Positions 47,874 through 57,447 of a stretch of 62,159 bases of DNA are shown here, piece after piece. Source of the DNA: an uncultured Acidimicrobiales bacterium (GTDB taxonomy: Bacteria; Actinomycetota; Acidimicrobiia; Acidimicrobiales; SZUA-35); contig CALLGK010000021.1 of assembly GCA_938009905.1 (NCBI GenBank), positions 1-62,159 on the forward strand, given 5' to 3'. Made by a program: the position numbers and the translations under genes. Each line of letters begins with the position of its first letter. Position 1 is the first letter of the stretch. The notes beneath the pieces are model-generated. The model had not been told where the DNA came from. It did not search any database and worked only from the letters and a program-made list of their open reading frames with translations.

Positions 47874-48602
47874 CTATTCGATCGGTAGCCGCTCCATGTT
47901 TGGGCCGTTCTCGTTGGTGTCTCCCCAGTAGTGCGGCAGGCGCAGGTAGCCGACGCGGGGGAGTGACTGTGCGGGTTCGAGGCCCTGGTGAATCTTGAGC
48001 CGCTGGATGGTTCGGATGTGCGTAAGCATCTCGTAGAACACCATCCAGAGCGAGGCTTCGAGTGTGTAGCGAAGATGCCCCGGACGGTCGGGATCTGGGC
48101 CGGCACCTCGAGGTAGCGTGGTGATGGCGTAGGCCCAGAAGGCGGTTCCTCGCACGCTGGTGACGTCAGCCCGCAGGGTCTCGATTGTTTGTTCGCTGAC
48201 CACTCGTTCGAGCCAACTGATGCCTACGTCGATCTTGGCGATCAGATCTGGGAGCTTCCAGTAGAGATTCTCGTCGAGCACGCGGTCCCAACGGGCGCCA
48301 CCCTTCTTCATCAGGTGGTCGTCCCAAACGATGGTGTCGGGAATCGTGCCGTCCGGCCAGAGCAGTGGGCCGCATCGTCTGCTGGTGAAGACAAGGGCGT
48401 CCCACCCGATGTGCGACACCTGTCGACGAATCGACCACCACATCCATTCCTTGTCTGGCGACAAGTCATCAAGGTCGAGTTGGGCATCGGTGAGGCCCGC
48501 AACTTCTGTCTCGATCCACGTGATCAAACGTCGATACGGCGGCATCACGCCAATCGATTCGCTCTCGGGCATTTCAACGATGTTGTGATCAACCAGAGCC
48601 AT
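47874..48602 (-). CDS. DinB-superfamily-like protein
   Basis: DinB-like helices: ITWIETEVAGLTDAQLDL..WSIRRQVSHIGW.. and EMLTHIRTIQRLK. Confidence 0.65.
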   Translation of the reverse strand: MALVDHNIVEMPESESIGVMPPYRRLITWIETEVAGLTDAQLDLDDLSPDKEWMWWSIRRQVSHIGWDALVFTSRRCGPLLWPDGTIPDTIVWDDHLMKKGGARWDRVLDENLYWKLPDLIAKIDVGISWLERVVSEQTIETLRADVTSVRGTAFWAYAITTLPRGAGPDPDRPGHLRYTLEASLWMVFYEMLTHIRTIQRLKIHQGLEPAQSLPRVGYLRLPHYWGDTNENGPNMERLPIE

Positions 48603-48781
48603 CTGACGTTGTTAGTCGCCGAGCGACGTAAGGGCTAGTTCGATGAGTCGGATGTCCGCTGCTAGGGCACAACGTCTGAACAGCGGACCCGTTGGTTGGC
48701 CCCCAAGGTGCGGGGGATGTTCGGTGGGTGATTGCCCACGGACAGTGGTTTGCGCGACAAGCGTTGCGTACTTTTGGGCAG

Positions 48782-49771
48782 ATGGTGAGCGAGCGCGTGG
48801 TGAGTCCAGAGATCCAACCGATCGTCGACTTGGTGAACGCGGCCGCCGTTGACGCGCCATCGATCTGGGATCAGTCGGTTGCTGATCGACGCGACGGCTA
48901 TCACGCCCTCGTCGCTGCTGTGCAGCCTGGGCCGGAAGTGGCCAAGGTGACGCACTACGCCATTGATGGACCGGACGGCACCGTGACGATGCGCTGCTAC
49001 CAGTCCACCATGGACCCACCACTCGGCATCATCGTGTTCTTTCACGGCGGCGGTTGGGTGATCGGCGACCTCGATACCCACGATCACGTTTGTCGCGAAC
49101 TCACCGTGAAATCAGATGCCCTCGTGATCTCCGTCGACTACCGGCTCGCACCTGAGACACCCTTTCCTGGGGCTGTCGTCGACTCGTGGGCTGCCCTTCA
49201 GTGGATCGCGCAGAATCGCGGCGGGTTGTCTGGCGACTTGCGGGCCCCGATTGCGGTTTGTGGCGACTCCGCGGGCGGGAACCTTGCCGCGGTGATGGCA
49301 TTGCTCGCTCGTGACACCGGGCTCGATCTTGCCGCCCAACTTCTGGTGTACCCCGCCGTCGATTCTCGAATGAACGGCTCGGGTTCGCTCGTCGAAAACG
49401 GTGAAGGCTACGTGCTGACCCGCGAGACCATGTTGTGGTTCCGCAACAACTACCTCGGTACCGGCGTGCGCAACGAGCTCATCGCCGATCAGCGGTTGCA
49501 CGATTGGCGAGCCAGCCCGTTGCTGGCTGAATCGCTTGCTGGTGTCGCACCGGCTCACATCATCACGGCCGAGTTTGATCCGTTGCGAGACGAGGGGACC
49601 GCCTACGCCAACGCGCTTCGAAGTGCGGGAGTTGACGTTGCCCACACCGATTATCCGGGCATGGTGCACATCTTCTTTCAGCTCAGCCCAATCGTGCCGA
49701 TGGCGACAACAGCCATCAACGAGATAGCAGCAGCTTCAAGAGAAGCGTTCATCGTCGACACACCCGGCTAG
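48782..49771 (+). CDS. alpha/beta hydrolase (HSL-type esterase)
   Basis: HGGGWVIGDLDTHDHVCREL, VDYRLAPETPFP, GDSAGGNLAAV. Confidence 0.92.
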   Translation: MVSERVVSPEIQPIVDLVNAAAVDAPSIWDQSVADRRDGYHALVAAVQPGPEVAKVTHYAIDGPDGTVTMRCYQSTMDPPLGIIVFFHGGGWVIGDLDTHDHVCRELTVKSDALVISVDYRLAPETPFPGAVVDSWAALQWIAQNRGGLSGDLRAPIAVCGDSAGGNLAAVMALLARDTGLDLAAQLLVYPAVDSRMNGSGSLVENGEGYVLTRETMLWFRNNYLGTGVRNELIADQRLHDWRASPLLAESLAGVAPAHIITAEFDPLRDEGTAYANALRSAGVDVAHTDYPGMVHIFFQLSPIVPMATTAINEIAAASREAFIVDTPG

Positions 49772-49844
49772 ATCCATACTGAATAGTGCGGTATGGGATG
49801 CCTGGCGTCCCTCAAATGCGACGACCCACTGCCGATGAATCGGT

Positions 49845-51107
49845 ATGGACCCCTCTGTCCTCAGTGCGACCGTTGCGCCCCTCGCGGGCCTCATCGACGA
49901 CGCGACAACCATGGTCGACGTCGGTTCCTTGCTTGACCGCGTCAGGCAAGAGCTCGACCGCTTCGAGCCGGTCGAACGCTCGATCGTCGTCCTCCTCGAG
50001 GGCGAAATTGCGCAGCAATGGACCCTGTCGAACGTAGCGAGGACAGTTGTTGCCGGGGAGTGGCTGATCCGGCCAGACGAGACCGTCGAGGGGCACTGTG
50101 CGCTTGAGGCTCTTGAATGTCGAATCCCGGCAGATCAGATTCGCCGACCGGCCTCCGACGGTGAGCCGTGGACACATGATCGACCGCTGGTGTCTGAGAT
50201 CGGCGACGAGTGCCACGAGTTGCTTGTCTTCCCGCTCTGCTCATCGAGAGGTGCGGTCGGGTCGTTCACGGTGCAGACCACCGCTCCACTGGCCGACTCA
50301 ATCGTTGCGGAGCTTCGCGCCATCGCCGCGATTGTCACGATGGTGCTCGAAAAGACAACAGCGTTGCGTGAGCTCGACGAACGTCAAGCGGCGCAGAGCC
50401 GGGTGAACACCGACCTCGCGGCAACGAACAGCGAACTGGAAACCGTGGCTCGGATGGCCTCGAGCGAACTGCATCAACCGCTTGGCCAGATTCGCAACTA
50501 CGCCAATCGCCTTGGCAACCTCGATGACGGTCTGACAGAGCGAGAGGCTGACTATCTCCAGCGGATCGTTGGTGCCAGCTCCCGCATGCAAACGCTCGTT
50601 GGCGACCTGCTCACGTTCTCGCGAGTCTCGACCGTCGACGACCCATCTGCAGCCGTCAGCTTGAACCAGGTCGTTGGCGAAGCGCTGATGGACCTCGAGT
50701 TGCTGATCTCTGACGCCGGTGGCGTCGTGACCGTTGACGAGTTGCCTGTTGTGGACGGAAACGCCACGCAGCTCCGCCAGCTCTTCCAGAACTTGATCGG
50801 TAACGCCATCAAGTATCGACGCAGTGACGTCGCCCCACGGGTCGCCGTCCGGTGCGTCGAGGCCGGTCCCGGTCTGGTCACGATTGAAGTCGAGGACAAT
50901 GGCATCGGCTTCGAGCAACGGTTTGTCGATCGCATCTTCAAGCCCTTCCAACGGCTGCACGGCCGCGGCGAGTTTGACGGCTCCGGCATCGGCCTTGCGG
51001 TCTGCCGTCGGATCGTTGAGCGCCACGGCGGCTCAATGGCGGCCCGATCAGTTCCCGGTGAAGGTTCGGTGTTCATCGTGACGTTCGAGACAGGGAGCAA
51101 CGCATGA
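49845..51107 (+). CDS. GAF-like/histidine-kinase protein with degenerate H-box
   Basis: HATPase N/G1/G2 boxes intact (NLIGNAIKY, DNGIGF, GSGIGLA); H-box region reads MASSELHQPLGQI. Confidence 0.85.
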   Translation: MDPSVLSATVAPLAGLIDDATTMVDVGSLLDRVRQELDRFEPVERSIVVLLEGEIAQQWTLSNVARTVVAGEWLIRPDETVEGHCALEALECRIPADQIRRPASDGEPWTHDRPLVSEIGDECHELLVFPLCSSRGAVGSFTVQTTAPLADSIVAELRAIAAIVTMVLEKTTALRELDERQAAQSRVNTDLAATNSELETVARMASSELHQPLGQIRNYANRLGNLDDGLTEREADYLQRIVGASSRMQTLVGDLLTFSRVSTVDDPSAAVSLNQVVGEALMDLELLISDAGGVVTVDELPVVDGNATQLRQLFQNLIGNAIKYRRSDVAPRVAVRCVEAGPGLVTIEVEDNGIGFEQRFVDRIFKPFQRLHGRGEFDGSGIGLAVCRRIVERHGGSMAARSVPGEGSVFIVTFETGSNA

Positions 51108-52378
51108 GCACGACCGAAAGCGACTTGGCTGCAAACGATCTGCGCGAGCTCAAAGACGTGACCGACATCGTCGAGATCGTCAACTCGCACACCGACGAGG
51201 ACGCACTCATTCACGCGGTGCTCGACAAGCTGCTCGACTATCAGATGGCTGCAACGGTCGTATTCCGGAGGCTCTCCGCCGATGGCGACTCGCTTGTGCC
51301 GGTGAGCTCTGTTGTTGGAGGGTCGAAGCTCGACGAGTTGCTGCAAACAACAGCGGTGCCCCTCGATTCCTTTGAAGGGCATGCCATCCGTGAGGATCAT
51401 GTGGTCTTGATTGACATCGAGACGTTTCCCCATATCAAACTCGACCGCACGTACCGGGAACTCGTGCTGCACTGCGCCGAGAATGGGTGCCGCGGGGCAC
51501 TCTTCTATCCGGTCCGATCGTCCGAGGCCCTTGGAACGTTGACGTTCTACGCCCTCGAAGACATCTCGCTCGACGAGCGCGGACTCGACATGTTCCACCG
51601 CGCCGCAAAACTCATGGCGTTCGGCATCGAGAAGTGCAGGCGAATCGCCTCGAAGCAGCACGTCGAGGAAGACCTGCGCTTGGCGAACGTGCGCCTCGAA
51701 AGCTCCAACAGAGATCTTCAGGACTTCGCCCATGTGGCATCGCACGATCTGCAGGAACCGCTGCGCAAGATCCGGACGTTCAGCGACCGCCTCAATGGTT
51801 CGGCCGCCGATCGGCTGTCGGACCAGAGCGCTGACGATCTCGACAAGATCCAGGCGGCTGCCGTTCGTATGCAGACGCTGATCGACGATCTGCTTGTGTA
51901 CTCACGAGTCGGCAACAGAATCGGAGACATGGTCGCGCTCGGACTGAACGCCGTCGTTGAAGAGGCGATGGTCGAGCGTCGAGCAGATCTCCGTCGACTG
52001 AATGGAACGTTTGAGGTTGAAGACCTTCCGGCGGCGATGGTTGATCAGCGCCAGATGGTGCAGTTCTTCTCGGCACTCATCTCGAACGCCGTGAAGTTCG
52101 CGTCTCCTGATCGGCCGCTCCATGTGCGCATCTCCGGCAAGCTCGAAGACGGTTGGGTCTCGATTGATGTCGAGGACAACGGCATCGGCTTTGAAGACAA
52201 GCACGCAGAACGGATCTTTGAGCCGTTTCGACGTCTGCACTCTCGGGCCGAGTACGAAGGCACCGGCATGGGTCTGGCCGTCGCGAAGCGCATCGCCACA
52301 CGCCACCACGGGGCCGTTCGTGCTCGTAGCGAGCTAGGGGTTGGTTCGACCTTCACGCTGTTGTTTCCAGCAACGTGA
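51104..52378 (+). CDS. GAF-like sensor histidine kinase
   Basis: VASHDLQEPLRKI canonical H-box; ALISNAVKF, DNGIGF, GTGMGLAV; 4-bp overlap with previous gene. Confidence 0.92.
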   Translation: MSTTESDLAANDLRELKDVTDIVEIVNSHTDEDALIHAVLDKLLDYQMAATVVFRRLSADGDSLVPVSSVVGGSKLDELLQTTAVPLDSFEGHAIREDHVVLIDIETFPHIKLDRTYRELVLHCAENGCRGALFYPVRSSEALGTLTFYALEDISLDERGLDMFHRAAKLMAFGIEKCRRIASKQHVEEDLRLANVRLESSNRDLQDFAHVASHDLQEPLRKIRTFSDRLNGSAADRLSDQSADDLDKIQAAAVRMQTLIDDLLVYSRVGNRIGDMVALGLNAVVEEAMVERRADLRRLNGTFEVEDLPAAMVDQRQMVQFFSALISNAVKFASPDRPLHVRISGKLEDGWVSIDVEDNGIGFEDKHAERIFEPFRRLHSRAEYEGTGMGLAVAKRIATRHHGAVRARSELGVGSTFTLLFPAT

Positions 52379-52391
52379 GCTTCTGGAGTTG

Positions 52392-52853
52392 CTAGCGCTG
52401 CTCGGCGGCGAGATCAACAAGCACGGCAGCCGCATGGCCCGCAGGGTCGTCAACTTCGTAGACCTTGGCCACGACCCCATCCGGGTTGATGAGAAAGCTG
52501 ACTCTCTTCGGGAAGTCTGAGAACGGGTCGTCGGCATCGCGCAGAACGCCATAGGCAGTGCCAACCGCTTTGTCTTCGTCGGAAAGCAAGGGGAACGGAA
52601 ACTCGACCGTTTCCTTGAATGCGGCGTTGTCGGCAGGGGAGTCAAACGACGCTCCGAGCACCTGACATCCGGCATCGATGAACTGCTGGGCCTGATCACG
52701 CAGGCCCTCTGCTTGCAGCGTTCAACCAGGCGTACTGGCTTTCGGATACCACCAGAACAGCACCCAGCTGCCTGCGTGGTCGCCGAGCGAGACGGTATTG
52801 CCCGCTTCATCGGAGAGCGAGAATGGTGCGGCCGGGCTGCCTTGTTCAATCAT
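52392..52853 (-). CDS. peroxiredoxin (BCP/AhpC-TSA type), predicted selenoprotein with UGA (Sec) at codon 44
   Basis: Reverse-strand translation MIEQGSPAAPFSLSDEAGNTVSLGDHAGSWVLFWWYPKASTPG-U-TLQAEGLRDQAQQFIDAGCQVLGASFDSPADNAAFKETVEFPFPLLSDEDKAVGTAYGVL...; UGA at 52722-52724 occupies the peroxidatic Cys position; the ORF list only shows the part after the UGA (52392-52661). Confidence 0.88.
52683..52718 (-). promoter_or_regulatory. putative bacterial SECIS element
   Basis: After UGA: ACG-CUGC-AAGCAGA-GGGCCUG-CGUGAU-CAGGCCC-A-GCAG; 7-bp perfect upper stem, 6-nt loop with G at position 2, loop begins 21 nt after the UGA. Confidence 0.75.
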
Positions 52854-52927
52854 CACGAACGAATCTAGCTCAGCGCCGCAACCGCTGGGTGTGCAAATGC
52901 GACGGTGATTCGAGGCATCATTTCACC

Positions 52928-53446
52928 GTGACGTTGTTCTTCGCCCTGCTGGCGTTCGGTGGCGCTGCGGTTGTCGTGCTGGCTCCCGTCGTGTCGTTTG
53001 CCATGCCAGGTTCGAGCACGGCCCGAGACATTCGGTCGTTCGGGTTAATCGGCGGGTTCGTTGCTGCGCTCGTGGCCACGCTCGGCAGCTTGTATCTCTC
53101 CGAAATCGTGGGCTACGCGCCGTGCCGCTTCTGCTGGTATCAGCGCTTCTTCATGTATCCGTCCGCCCTCGTGCTTGGCCTCTCGCTCTTGATGAAGAAG
53201 CCCAAGCTGGCGTGGCTCGCGGTGGCCATGTCGGTGATTGGGTTCTGCATCTCGGTCTACCACCGGCTCGAGCAGCAGTATCCAGACACGGTCGGCAGCT
53301 CATGTGCCGTCGATAATCCGTGTTGGGGCCGGTATGTCAACGAGTTCGGTTGGGTGACGATCCCAACAATGGCCGCGGTTGCGTTCGCTCTTGTGTTTAC
53401 TCTTGTGCCGTTGAGCCTTCGAGGCATGGCCGGCGAGAGCGAATAG
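52928..53446 (+). CDS. DsbB-like disulfide bond formation protein
   Basis: YAPCRFCWYQRFFMYPSALVLG and SSCAVDNPC with TM helices; GTG start 52928. Confidence 0.88.
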   Translation: MTLFFALLAFGGAAVVVLAPVVSFAMPGSSTARDIRSFGLIGGFVAALVATLGSLYLSEIVGYAPCRFCWYQRFFMYPSALVLGLSLLMKKPKLAWLAVAMSVIGFCISVYHRLEQQYPDTVGSSCAVDNPCWGRYVNEFGWVTIPTMAAVAFALVFTLVPLSLRGMAGESE

Positions 53447-53511
53447 GCGTTTCTCTTGGCTTTATGTCTCACTCTTGAAGCTCCCCCCTTCACGTCGAAA
53501 GAAGAAGTTGC

Positions 53512-54204
53512 ATGCCCCAGGCGCAGGTTCAAAAGATCAATGACGGCTCGGACTCCGGCGGCCGCTGGTTTCTGTTCGGCATCTTGGCGATTTTCGTCTT
53601 GGGTGCTGGTGCAATTGCCTTTGTTGCGACCAATCGCGAGTCGGCCACAAACATCACCAACATTCCGCGTGGTGGCGACGTTGAGGTCTCGGCCGACGTG
53701 TCGATCGATGGCACCCCGCTCCCGCCCATGCCGGGTAGCGGTGTGCTCGCCGACCCATCAACTGACCCAGCGGTGGGCACGATCGCACCGACTCTTGTCG
53801 GAACCGACTTCAACGGCGATCCGATCAGTATCGAGCCTGACGGTCGCCCGAAGGCCGTGTACTTCTTGGCCCACTGGTGCCCGGCCTGCCAGGCCGAGGT
53901 GCCATCTGTTGTCGAACTCATCGAGGCCGGAGCGGTACCGGCAGACATTGACTTGTACGGCGTGTCGACGTCGGCCGACGCGACTCGCGGCAACTACCCG
54001 CCCAACAACTGGCTTGCTCGAGAAGGCTGGACCCCGGCCATTATGCGGGATACCGCCGGCAGCGAGGCATTGCTCTCCTACGGCGCAGGCCCGTTCCCGT
54101 TCGTGGTCTACCTCGACGGTGAGAACCGCGTGCTTGCTCGTTCGTCCGGTGTGCTCGGGGAAGATCAGATCACGACGATCTGGGAAACCCTCGCCGCGGG
54201 CTGA
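53512..54204 (+). CDS. membrane-anchored thioredoxin-fold protein
   Basis: N-terminal TM; AVYFLAHWCPACQAEVPSVVELIE CxxC motif. Confidence 0.88.
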   Translation: MPQAQVQKINDGSDSGGRWFLFGILAIFVLGAGAIAFVATNRESATNITNIPRGGDVEVSADVSIDGTPLPPMPGSGVLADPSTDPAVGTIAPTLVGTDFNGDPISIEPDGRPKAVYFLAHWCPACQAEVPSVVELIEAGAVPADIDLYGVSTSADATRGNYPPNNWLAREGWTPAIMRDTAGSEALLSYGAGPFPFVVYLDGENRVLARSSGVLGEDQITTIWETLAAG

Positions 54205-54259
54205 CACGCCAGCTGCTCCGTAAGAACCGCGACAACAGCAGAGCCGGTAGATTCGCGTC

Positions 54260-54496
54260 ATGTCCGATCTCGACACCGATGTCATCGTTGAGGAGCGGGT
54301 TACCCCGGTAACAAACGACGGTGGTGACCACGAGCGGTTTGCTCACTACGTCAAGAAGTCGGCCATTCTTCCCAGCACGGTTGAGGGCACACCGCTTGAA
54401 GCCCTCTGCGGCAAGAAGTGGATTCCTACGCGCGACCCGTCGAAGTTTCCGGTTTGCCCCGAGTGCAAAGAGATCTACGAAGCGTTGATGACGTGA
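54260..54496 (+). CDS. DUF3039 family protein
   Basis: HYVKKSAILPSTVEGTPLEALCGKKWIPTRDPSKFPVCPECKEIYE. Confidence 0.88.
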   Translation: MSDLDTDVIVEERVTPVTNDGGDHERFAHYVKKSAILPSTVEGTPLEALCGKKWIPTRDPSKFPVCPECKEIYEALMT

Positions 54497-55434
54497 GCGC
54501 TCAAGACTCCACCGCCGACATCGTGGTGGTGGGGAGCTTGAACCTCGATGTCTCCGTTGTGGTCGATCACCTCCCGACAGCGGGCGAGACAGTCCTCGGT
54601 GGCGACGCCTTGTGGTCGCCGGGAGGCAAGGGCGCAAACCAGGCCGTTGGTGCTCGCAGACTGGGGCGAGACGTCAGCATGGTTGGCTGCGTTGGCGACG
54701 ACGACCCTGGCCGTCAGCTACTGGCGAACCTGGAGAGCGACGGCGTTGGTCATCAGCATGTCGCCGTGATTCCCGACGCCAGCACGGGGTTCGCGGCTAT
54801 CGCCGTCGGATCTGATGGTGACAATCAGATCGTGGTGAGTCCGGGAGCCAACGGCCGGGTCGACGCCGACCACATTGACGCGGCAGCCGACGAGATACGC
54901 AACGCCACAGTGGTGTTGGCCCAATTCGAGTTGCCGTTGCCGACGGTGCTGGCGGCGGCCCGGCTTGCATCCGGCACCTTTGTGTTGAACCCGGCCCCGG
55001 CTCCGACCGTCATCAACGGCGAAACTCGAGCGGAGCTCGATGGACTGTTGAGCCTGGTCAGTGTGGTGGTGCCCAACCAGGGTGAGCTTGCCGCGTTGCT
55101 CGGGGAGGATCGTGCTGCGTCACTCGACGAGGTTGCCGCACAGGCGGCCCGCCTTGCCGAACGTGGGCCTCGCGTGGTCGTCACGCTTGGCGAGCAGGGT
55201 GCCCTCGTCCTCGAAGATGGCGAGCCGTCACACGTGCCAGCCCTGCAGGTCGATGCGATCGACGCCACGGCGGCGGGCGATTCGTTTTGCGGTGCGCTTG
55301 GTGATCGGCTGTGCGATGGCGCCACGTTGACCGAGGCTGCCGAGTGGGCAGTGCAGGTCGCCGCCGTGACTGTCACCCGCCGGGGAGCGCAAGCATCGCT
55401 GCCAACGCGTGACGAGGTCAGTCAGGTTCGTTGA
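54493..55434 (+). CDS. rbsK: ribokinase (PfkB family)
   Basis: VVGSLNLDVSVVVDHLPTAGETVLG, GGKGANQAV, DATAAGDSFCGAL; GTG start 54493. Confidence 0.92.
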   Translation: MSAQDSTADIVVVGSLNLDVSVVVDHLPTAGETVLGGDALWSPGGKGANQAVGARRLGRDVSMVGCVGDDDPGRQLLANLESDGVGHQHVAVIPDASTGFAAIAVGSDGDNQIVVSPGANGRVDADHIDAAADEIRNATVVLAQFELPLPTVLAAARLASGTFVLNPAPAPTVINGETRAELDGLLSLVSVVVPNQGELAALLGEDRAASLDEVAAQAARLAERGPRVVVTLGEQGALVLEDGEPSHVPALQVDAIDATAAGDSFCGALGDRLCDGATLTEAAEWAVQVAAVTVTRRGAQASLPTRDEVSQVR

Positions 55435-56431
55435 ACCCGTTGGGGTTCTTTTCTTGCCAACGCCATGCGTCGCTGAGCATGAGTTCGAGACCGCGGTCAG
55501 CCCGCCATTCGAGTTCGGTCTGAGCTTTGGTTGGGTCGGCAAGTGATGTGGCGATGTCGCCCGGTCGGCGATCGGTGATCTCGTGGGGGATCTCTTGTCC
55601 GCTCACGTCTCGTGCCGTCTCGATGATGTCCAACACGGACGCTCCGTTGCCGGTGCCGAGGTTGTAGACGTCGCACCCTTTCGGAAGATGATCGAGTGCG
55701 GCCAGGTGGCCGAGCGCCAAGTCGACCACGTGGATGTAGTCGCGCACTCCCGTGCCGTCTGCAGTGTCGTAGTCGTCGCCGAAAACGCTCACCTTGTCGC
55801 GCCGTCCAACGGCGACTTGCATCACGTAGGGCACGAGGTTGTTAGGCGGTCCGTTTGGATCTTCGCCGATGTTGCCGCTCGGGTGCGCGCCAACCGGATT
55901 GAAGTAGCGCAGAAGGCTGATGCGCCAACGAGGATCGCTCGCCGCAACGTCGCGGCAGATGTCTTCGATCATGAGCTTGGTCTGGCCGTAGGGGTTCGTG
56001 GCCCCGGTGGGCGCAGTCTCTGGAATCGGAAGAATCTCGGGATCGCCGTAGACCGTGGCCGACGACGAGAAGACGAGGTCCCAGCAGTCGTGATCGGCCA
56101 TCGCCCCAAGCAGATTCATCGAGGAGACCAAGTTGTTCTGGTAGTAGCGCAGCGGCTCAGCTACCGATTCGCCAACGGCCTTCAGGCCGGCAAAGTGGAT
56201 GACCGACTCAATGGTGTGCGATTCGAAGACCGCATCGAGCGCAGAACGGTCAGTGATGTCGGCCTTGACGAAGGTGACATCTCGCCCTGTGAGCTCCCGC
56301 ACGCGATTGAGCGATTCTTCGCTCGAGTTCGAGAGGTCATCAACAACAACGACGTCTCGACCGCGCTCAAGAAGAGCGACGACGGTATGACTGCCGATGT
56401 AGCCGGCGCCGCCGGTGACGAGAATGGACAT
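55418..56431 (-). CDS. galE: UDP-glucose 4-epimerase
   Basis: MSILVTGGAGYIGSHTVVALLERG, SSSATVYG, NPYGQTKLMIE. Confidence 0.95.
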   Translation of the reverse strand: MSILVTGGAGYIGSHTVVALLERGRDVVVVDDLSNSSEESLNRVRELTGRDVTFVKADITDRSALDAVFESHTIESVIHFAGLKAVGESVAEPLRYYQNNLVSSMNLLGAMADHDCWDLVFSSSATVYGDPEILPIPETAPTGATNPYGQTKLMIEDICRDVAASDPRWRISLLRYFNPVGAHPSGNIGEDPNGPPNNLVPYVMQVAVGRRDKVSVFGDDYDTADGTGVRDYIHVVDLALGHLAALDHLPKGCDVYNLGTGNGASVLDIIETARDVSGQEIPHEITDRRPGDIATSLADPTKAQTELEWRADRGLELMLSDAWRWQEKNPNGFNEPD

Positions 56432-56550
56432 GGTGCTCCATCGGTCGATTTCGAGCTTGACCAAAGCAGGTTTGCTGAATTGCGGGGCTGATGTCGCCCA
56501 GAGAAGCGGAACTTTGAACCAGACGGCGACGTTGTACGTCAAACACTACT

Positions 56551-57306
56551 GTGACAGCGACTGAGGGATCGACGACGTTGAGCAATGAAAGCAACTCACT
56601 TCCGGCCGGCTGGTACTACGCGCAAGGCGATCCTGCGGGAACCCAGCGGTACTGGGATGGAGCACAGTGGATCGGCAGTCCCCAGGCTGCGCTGACCGCG
56701 CCCGGGGCGCCCGGTGCGTACGGCGCGTACGGCGCGCCTGGCGCGTACGGTGCCCCGGCCGGGCAGTACGCAGGCGGCCAGCAGTATGCGGGCGGTCATC
56801 AGTATGCGGGCGGTCATCAGTACGGCCCGGGTGCCAAGTTTGCGACCGGTCCCGGCGTGCCACCAGGTGTGTTGGTGCAACATGCGGCGCGGTATCGAAG
56901 CGACCGGGCCAACTACGCCCAGCGGGCTGTCGCCTGGATCATCGATGCACTCGTGTGGTGGGTTCCGTTCGTCGGGTTCGCGATGCTTAGCGGCGCCACT
57001 GGTAGTGACGGCTTTGCCCTCATCGCGTTGGTGGCCCTCTTCGCTGGAGTCGGCAACAGCCTGATTCTGCAGGGGCTGACGTCGAGATCTCTTGGCAAGC
57101 GCGTCATGGGCACCAAGATCGTGCGTCTCGAAAACAACGACGATCCCGGCATCGGCATGGTGCTGTTGAGGTTCCTCATCCCGTGGGCGTTCTCGATCTT
57201 CAGTTGCTACGTCTACTGGATCTTCGACTTCCTCTGGCCACTCTGGGATGAGGGCGATGAGCGCATTACTGACAAAATTCTGAAGGTCGCCGTCGTACGT
57301 GCCTAG
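56551..57306 (+). CDS. DUF2510-RDD family membrane protein, tandem paralog 1
   Basis: AGWYYAQGDPAGTQRYWDGAQWIG; GAYGAP/QYAGG repeats; RDD domain RAVAWIIDALVW..SLGKRVMGTKIVRL. Confidence 0.88.
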   Translation: MTATEGSTTLSNESNSLPAGWYYAQGDPAGTQRYWDGAQWIGSPQAALTAPGAPGAYGAYGAPGAYGAPAGQYAGGQQYAGGHQYAGGHQYGPGAKFATGPGVPPGVLVQHAARYRSDRANYAQRAVAWIIDALVWWVPFVGFAMLSGATGSDGFALIALVALFAGVGNSLILQGLTSRSLGKRVMGTKIVRLENNDDPGIGMVLLRFLIPWAFSIFSCYVYWIFDFLWPLWDEGDERITDKILKVAVVRA

Positions 57307-57447
57307 GAGTCATCTCGGTTCTCGCGGCTCGGGCGATCCGGTGCAAATCCCGCACAGCGAGCGCGAGCCGACTACATTCGCCCACGAACGGGGGTGCTCC
57401 GACTCAGTGTCGGGCCGGAACTCCGTCTTTCTTCAGGAGGAGCAATA

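Noticed and set aside
52334-52849. 171-aa minus-strand ORF as the gene at this locus
   Set aside because: Its sequence is low-complexity Arg/Ser text typical of an out-of-frame translation; the peroxiredoxin frame with one UGA explains the locus.
52392-52853. Peroxiredoxin as a pseudogene with a nonsense mutation
   Set aside because: A single lesion exactly at the catalytic Cys codon, specifically UGA, with an intact frame on both sides and a SECIS-like hairpin favours Sec; not fully excluded without sel genes.
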